Origin: Candidatus Latescibacterota bacterium
Lineage (GTDB): Bacteria; Latescibacterota; UBA2968; UBA8231
Length of the DNA: 19,755 bases
Assembly: GCA_022825185.1 (NCBI GenBank)
Contig: JAJDYK010000300.1
Location: 1 to 19,755, forward strand
Direction: 5' to 3'
Program-made: the position numbers and the translations under genes
Part shown: positions 16,336 to 19,755 of the stretch, in pieces
Layout: every line of letters starts with the position of its first letter
How positions within the stretch are numbered: the first letter of the stretch is position 1
Notes under the pieces: generated by a model
What the model was told of the DNA's origin: nothing
Databases searched by the model: none
What the model saw: the letters and a program-made list of their open reading frames with translations, nothing else

Positions 16336-17385
16336 ATGGGTGAGCGCATTCGCGGCTTTGGCAGCGACAATCACGCCGGGGTCCACCCCGAGGTCATGGC
16401 GGCCTTACAGCGAGTCAACGTGGGGCACGTGCATTCCTATGGGGACGATCCCCACACGGATGAAGCCGTGGCGCTTTTTCGCGAGGTGTTGGGGTCGGAG
16501 GTTGAGGTTTTCTTTGCGTTCAATGGTACTGGAGCCAATGTTACGGCCCTCACCGCGCTCACGCGCTTTTACGACGCGGTGATCTGCTCGGACACCGCCC
16601 ACCTCCACATCGACGAATGCGGTGCTCCCGAACAGGTGGCTGGCGTCAAGCTCCTGACCGCGCCAGCGCCCGACGGCAAAATTACCCCCGAGGGAGTCGC
16701 TGCCCATATTGCGGGTCGCGGCGACGAGCACCAAGTGCGTCCCCGCGTGGTGTCGATTACTCAGGCTACGGAATTGGGTACTGTTTATGCGCCGAGTGAA
16801 ATTCGCGCCATCGCCGATTGCGCCCACGAGCACGGGTTGTATTTGCATGTCGATGGGGCGCGGATTGCCAATGCAGCCGTGGGTTTGGGCTTGGAACTGC
16901 GGGAGGTTACTGGGGATTGCGGGGTCGATGTGCTGTCGTTTGGCGGCACTAAGAACGGCCTGATGTTGGGGGAAGCCGTGGTCTTTTTTAAGCCCGAGCT
17001 AGCTGAGGACTATCGCCGGGCGCGCAAGCAGGGGATGCAACTGGCCTCTAAGATGCGCTTTGTCGCCGCGCAGTTTACGGCCCTGCTGACCGACGACCTG
17101 TGGCGCAGGAGCGCCGAGCACGCCAACGCCATGGCGCAGGTGCTGGCCGAGCGGGTGCGGCCCATTCGCGGGGTGGAGGTGATTTATCCTGTGCAGGCCA
17201 ATGCCGTGTTCGCGCGGTTGCCTGTAGAAGTGATCCCCATTTTACAGCAGGAGTTTTTCTTTTATCCCTGGAATGCCACGCGGGGCGAGGTGCGCTGGAT
17301 GACCTCGTTCGACACTGAGGCAGAGGACATAGAGGCGTTTGCGACGCTGATTGAAGAAACCATGACAGAAAGGAATGCATCGTGA
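16336..17385 (+). CDS. ltaE: Low-specificity L-threonine aldolase
   Basis: A 349-residue PLP enzyme of fold type I that splits L-threonine or allo-threonine into glycine and acetaldehyde. Motifs: GSDNHAGVHPEVM near the N-terminus, the active-site His/Asp region of GHVHSYGDDPHTDEAV, FNGTGANVTAL, the PLP-anchoring Asp in LHVDGARIANAAVGLG, and the Schiff-base Lys206 in SFGGTKNGLMLGEA. Length and motif order are normal. GC-rich codon use returns here, after the AT-rich island. The start is ATG 16336, with AAGAAAGG about 13 bases upstream. Its stop overlaps the GTG of the amidohydrolase by four bases (GTGA), so the two are translationally coupled. Related beta-hydroxy amino acids are possible alternative substrates. 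Confidence 0.94.
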   Translation: MGERIRGFGSDNHAGVHPEVMAALQRVNVGHVHSYGDDPHTDEAVALFREVLGSEVEVFFAFNGTGANVTALTALTRFYDAVICSDTAHLHIDECGAPEQVAGVKLLTAPAPDGKITPEGVAAHIAGRGDEHQVRPRVVSITQATELGTVYAPSEIRAIADCAHEHGLYLHVDGARIANAAVGLGLELREVTGDCGVDVLSFGGTKNGLMLGEAVVFFKPELAEDYRRARKQGMQLASKMRFVAAQFTALLTDDLWRRSAEHANAMAQVLAERVRPIRGVEVIYPVQANAVFARLPVEVIPILQQEFFFYPWNATRGEVRWMTSFDTEAEDIEAFATLIEETMTERNAS

Positions 17386-18215
17386 TCATTGATACCCATA
17401 CCCATTTCTACGATCCCACCCGGCCCGAAGGCGTGCCTTGGCCGCCGGCTGACAACGAGCTGCTCTACCGCACGGTGTTGCCCGAGCACCACCGCGCCCT
17501 TGCTGCGCCCGAAGGGGTGACTGGGACGGTGGTGGTGGAGGCTAGTGCGTGGTTGGCAGACAATCAGTGGATTCTGGATTTGGCCGCTGATGACCCTTGG
17601 ATCGTCGGGCTGGTGGGGCACGTCGATCCCAACCGGGAGGACTTCAAAAGCGACATTGACCGCTTGGCTGACAACGCGCTCTTTCGCGGCATTCGCTGCG
17701 GCGGTGGGTATTTTGCCGACTTGGAAGCCGGGTCTTTTCTCGCCGACATGGAGCACCTCGTCGCACGGGACTTGAACCTCGACGCGCTGGTGGGGCCGGC
17801 GGACTTGGCCCAAGTGGTGGAACTGGCCCGGCGACTGCCGGAATTGCGCATTGTCATCAATCACTGTGGTGGGGTTGGGGCCGATGGCGGCAATCCCGAT
17901 CCGGCGTGGTTGGACGCCATCGCCCAAGCGGCCGAGCAGCCGCAGGCCTTTATGAAGGTCTCGGCGATCATGGAGCAAAGCAGGGTGGAGCCGGTGCCGG
18001 AAGAGCTGGATTTTTATCGCCCGATCCTCGACGCCATGTGGGACGCCTTTGGCGCAGACCGCGTGATCTACGGCAGCAATTGGCCCGTCAGCGACCGAGC
18101 GGGGAGTTTCAAGGCCGCCATCTCCATTGTCAAAGCGTACTTTGGCGAAAAGGGCGTAACGGAGAAGTACTTCTGGCAAAACAGCAAGATCGCCTACAAG
18201 TGGCCAGACCGCTAA
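17382..18215 (+). CDS. Amidohydrolase-2 family TIM-barrel hydrolase (fuconolactonase-like)
   Basis: A 277-residue metal-dependent or metal-independent hydrolase of the amidohydrolase-related family that includes L-fuconolactonase and 2-pyrone-4,6-dicarboxylate lactonase. It opens with MIIDTHTHF (His6, His8), has VVVEASAW, GIRCGGG, VINHCGG (His161) and ends with IYGSNWPV, in which Asn233 occupies the place of the usual catalytic Asp of G-S-D-W-P. Asn occurs here in other members, so it is notable but not proof of inactivity. GTG is the start, in a GTGA overlap with ltaE, behind AAAGGA. The cellular substrate, probably a lactone, is unknown. The next gene follows after 10 bases. Confidence 0.87.
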   Translation: MIIDTHTHFYDPTRPEGVPWPPADNELLYRTVLPEHHRALAAPEGVTGTVVVEASAWLADNQWILDLAADDPWIVGLVGHVDPNREDFKSDIDRLADNALFRGIRCGGGYFADLEAGSFLADMEHLVARDLNLDALVGPADLAQVVELARRLPELRIVINHCGGVGADGGNPDPAWLDAIAQAAEQPQAFMKVSAIMEQSRVEPVPEELDFYRPILDAMWDAFGADRVIYGSNWPVSDRAGSFKAAISIVKAYFGEKGVTEKYFWQNSKIAYKWPDR

Positions 18216-18225
18216 GGAGGCCATT

Positions 18226-19518
18226 ATGAAATTTTGGGTTTTCACCCACAGCGACCAGCCGCTCGAACACTGGCTCGAAGGTTATCAGCAGCGCTTTGAC
18301 GCTTGGGAAGAAGGGGGCGTGGAGGGCATTATCGTCGGCCGCATGCAGTTTAAGCAGGACGATGGTTCGATTATCTCCAGCTATCCGGTCAATACCAAGC
18401 TCTACGCCGAGCATGGCGTCGAGCCGCCGGAGGAGACGCCCCGTGATTTAGAAAAAGAAAAAAAGCTGCAAGCCATGATGGACGACGCGGCGGCGCGTGG
18501 CTGGCAGATTATGACCTTTGGCATGGGGCGCGGCGGGTTGGTCGGGCTGGAGGAATTGATCGCGTTCTACCCGCAGGTCCACGGCGTCATTATCGACGGC
18601 CCCGGCGAAAATCATTACGAGCTAGCGTTCCACCACGGCGGGGAATTGCTGGAACTCCGGCCCGGCGAAGATCAGCTCTTTGCTGGCATGGGGGCCGATG
18701 TTGGGCGGATGCAGCGCGGCATCGACCATCTGCAGCAGGCTCTGTGTCGGCTGACGCCCGAGCGGGTGCGCTACCTCGCCCAAGGTGGCCTTTTCTCGGT
18801 ACTGAATTTGATTGATCTCGACGAGGATGGGCTGTATTGGTTGCGGATGCGGCAGGAGAAGTCGCGTCGCTCTTGGGAAGACGCTCGCACAATCGTTGAT
18901 CAGGCCTCGCGTAAGATCGAGCTGGGTGGGATTCCGCGTACGGCTGTTTTCTCTGGGTTGACTGGGCAGGATTACGAGCGGATGGCCGGGTACTTCGATT
19001 ATATACTGCCCAAACACTACTACTGGCATCGCGGGTTTGACGGCCTGTACGGCACGGTGGCGCGCTGGGTGCAGACGCTTGGGGAGTGGAATCCGGGGCT
19101 AACGGAAGAAGACGCTTTTGCCGTGGTGCAGGCGCTTTTTGGCATCAAGCTACCGCAGGTGCAGACGCTTTTTGACTTGGAGGCGGGTTTTCCCGACGAG
19201 TTTTTCAGCGAGGTCGTGTACGGCGAAACGCGCCGCGCCATAGAGGCGGCTGGCGATGACAAGGTGATTTGCTGGGTCTCGACTGGCCGCACGCCGCATG
19301 CTGGCGACCCCATGCCTGCGCGCGATTTGCTCGGCATTTTGCGGGCGTCCGAGGCGGCTGGGCTCAAGCGCTTTGTCTTTCATCCAGAGGTCATGGGTGC
19401 GTCTGAGTGGCGGGTTTTGACGGAAATTTGTGGAACGCCGTGGCGCGAGGATCCGAGTGGGTATTGGCCTTCGGGCACCGAGAAGCCGGATGCTTTTAAT
19501 GGGGGACGCAGGAAATAG
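18226..19518 (+). CDS. Conserved-looking protein of unknown function, possibly a TIM-barrel glycosidase-like protein
   Basis: A 430-residue soluble protein I do not recognise. No signal peptide or membrane segment is seen. Segments look like ends of barrel strands: FDAWEEGGVEGIIVGRM (24-40), GVIIDGPGENHYEL (120-133), YFDYILPKHYYWHRGFDGLYG (256-276), VICWVSTGRTPHAG (347-360) and KRFVFHPEVMG (381-391), the last followed by a helix. This strand-loop alternation with acidic and aromatic loop residues is reminiscent of glycoside-hydrolase-like barrels, but catalytic residues cannot be assigned. AAGGAGG (18214-18220) and ATG 18226 give a firm start, and the spacing makes it the third gene of the ltaE operon. 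A function on a sugar or lactone is only a guess from its neighbours. Confidence 0.75.
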   Translation: MKFWVFTHSDQPLEHWLEGYQQRFDAWEEGGVEGIIVGRMQFKQDDGSIISSYPVNTKLYAEHGVEPPEETPRDLEKEKKLQAMMDDAAARGWQIMTFGMGRGGLVGLEELIAFYPQVHGVIIDGPGENHYELAFHHGGELLELRPGEDQLFAGMGADVGRMQRGIDHLQQALCRLTPERVRYLAQGGLFSVLNLIDLDEDGLYWLRMRQEKSRRSWEDARTIVDQASRKIELGGIPRTAVFSGLTGQDYERMAGYFDYILPKHYYWHRGFDGLYGTVARWVQTLGEWNPGLTEEDAFAVVQALFGIKLPQVQTLFDLEAGFPDEFFSEVVYGETRRAIEAAGDDKVICWVSTGRTPHAGDPMPARDLLGILRASEAAGLKRFVFHPEVMGASEWRVLTEICGTPWREDPSGYWPSGTEKPDAFNGGRRK

Positions 19519-19537
19519 GGCACTTGGAGAAAGATGA

Positions 19538-19615
19538 AATTCTGCAACAAGCTGTTGCAGAATTGATGGAACAGGCTGTTCCAGAACCGAGATTGTTGCG
19601 ACACTGTCGCAACAA
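19538..19615. repeat. Three consecutive perfect short-loop palindromes
   Basis: Within 78 bases there are three dyads: AATTCTGCAACA (19538-19549) with TGTTGCAGAATT (19553-19564); TGGAACA (19567-19573) with TGTTCCA (19577-19583); TTGTTGCGACA (19593-19603) with TGTCGCAACAA (19605-19615). All have ACA on the left and TGT on the right of a 1-3 base centre. No T-run follows, so a classical intrinsic terminator is unlikely. They fill the space between the unknown gene and the epimerase gene. Two small frames (19534-19566 and 19566-19619) thread through them, the first behind GGAGAAAG. Confidence 0.7.
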
Positions 19616-19650
19616 CTAACTGCCGAAATAAACAAAAGGAAAATAAACGT

Positions 19651-19755
19651 ATGGCTACACCCAAGAGGGTGCTTGTTACAGGCGCTACTGGGCAGATTGG
19701 TTACATGACATACAAACGGCTGCAAGAACAACCGGAAAAGTACGATGCGTATGCA
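19651..19755 (+). CDS. NAD-dependent epimerase/dehydratase, 3' end cut off by the window
   Basis: Only the first 35 residues are in the window. They form the first strand and helix of an extended short-chain dehydrogenase (SDR): KRVLVTGATGQIGYMTYKRL, with the dinucleotide-binding GATGQIG at residues 11-17. Such enzymes epimerise or dehydrate nucleotide sugars, or oxidise related sugars and uronates. AAAAGGA (19635-19641 region) precedes ATG 19651 by about 10 bases. The gene is separated from the ltaE operon by the palindrome cluster and may be differently regulated. Specific function cannot be told from this fragment. Confidence 0.85.
   Translation, partial: MATPKRVLVTGATGQIGYMTYKRLQEQPEKYDAYA

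Noticed and set aside
19567..19583. Similarity of TGGAACA-n3-TGTTCCA to a eukaryotic hormone response element
   Set aside because: Coincidental; the surroundings are bacterial, and the neighbouring dyads have other sequences.

Overview
The window looks like a chromosomal segment of an uncultivated, GC-rich bacterium. Every recognisable gene lies on the + strand. The mix of housekeeping genes (metG, polA) with Gfo/Idh/MocA oxidoreductases, sugar-isomerase-like TIM barrels, a PhyH-type dioxygenase, SGNH hydrolase and amidohydrolase genes is typical of environmental lineages such as Latescibacterota, Poribacteria or Planctomycetes. That placement is an impression from gene content, not a proof.

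Layout. (1) 1-2898: the 3' part of metG, then a Gfo/Idh/MocA oxidoreductase. (2) 2899-3298: a 400-base gap that is not empty. It holds a sigma70-like promoter overlapping the upstream stop codon, about 300 nt of densely structured RNA, an extraordinarily long Shine-Dalgarno match in front of a 12-codon TTG reading frame, several hairpins, a strong intrinsic terminator, and then a second promoter for the next gene. (3) 3299-10627: a closely packed metabolic cluster of MDR dehydrogenase, beta-propeller protein, TIM-barrel isomerase, EVE-domain protein, SGNH hydrolase, IolD-like ThDP enzyme, second MDR dehydrogenase and PhyH dioxygenase. Together with the Gfo/Idh/MocA gene it resembles a rearranged inositol/polyol-type pathway. 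(4) 10647-13370: polA with all three domains. (5) 13371-16335: an AT-rich island unlike its surroundings. It carries a C5-cytosine DNA methyltransferase and an HNH restriction endonuclease gene broken by a 4-bp tandem duplication (CAGA). It is bounded by a perfect 18-bp inverted repeat and sits between polA and ltaE. (6) 16336-19518: L-threonine aldolase, amidohydrolase and a large protein of unknown function, tightly coupled. (7) 19519-19755: three consecutive short-loop palindromes, then the start of an NAD-dependent epimerase/dehydratase gene.

The most unusual items are the self-contained RNA/mini-ORF transcription unit at 2895-3231, the inverted-repeat-bounded restriction-modification cassette with its frameshifted nuclease, and the triple palindrome at 19538-19615. 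All functional statements come from reading motifs; no database search was possible.
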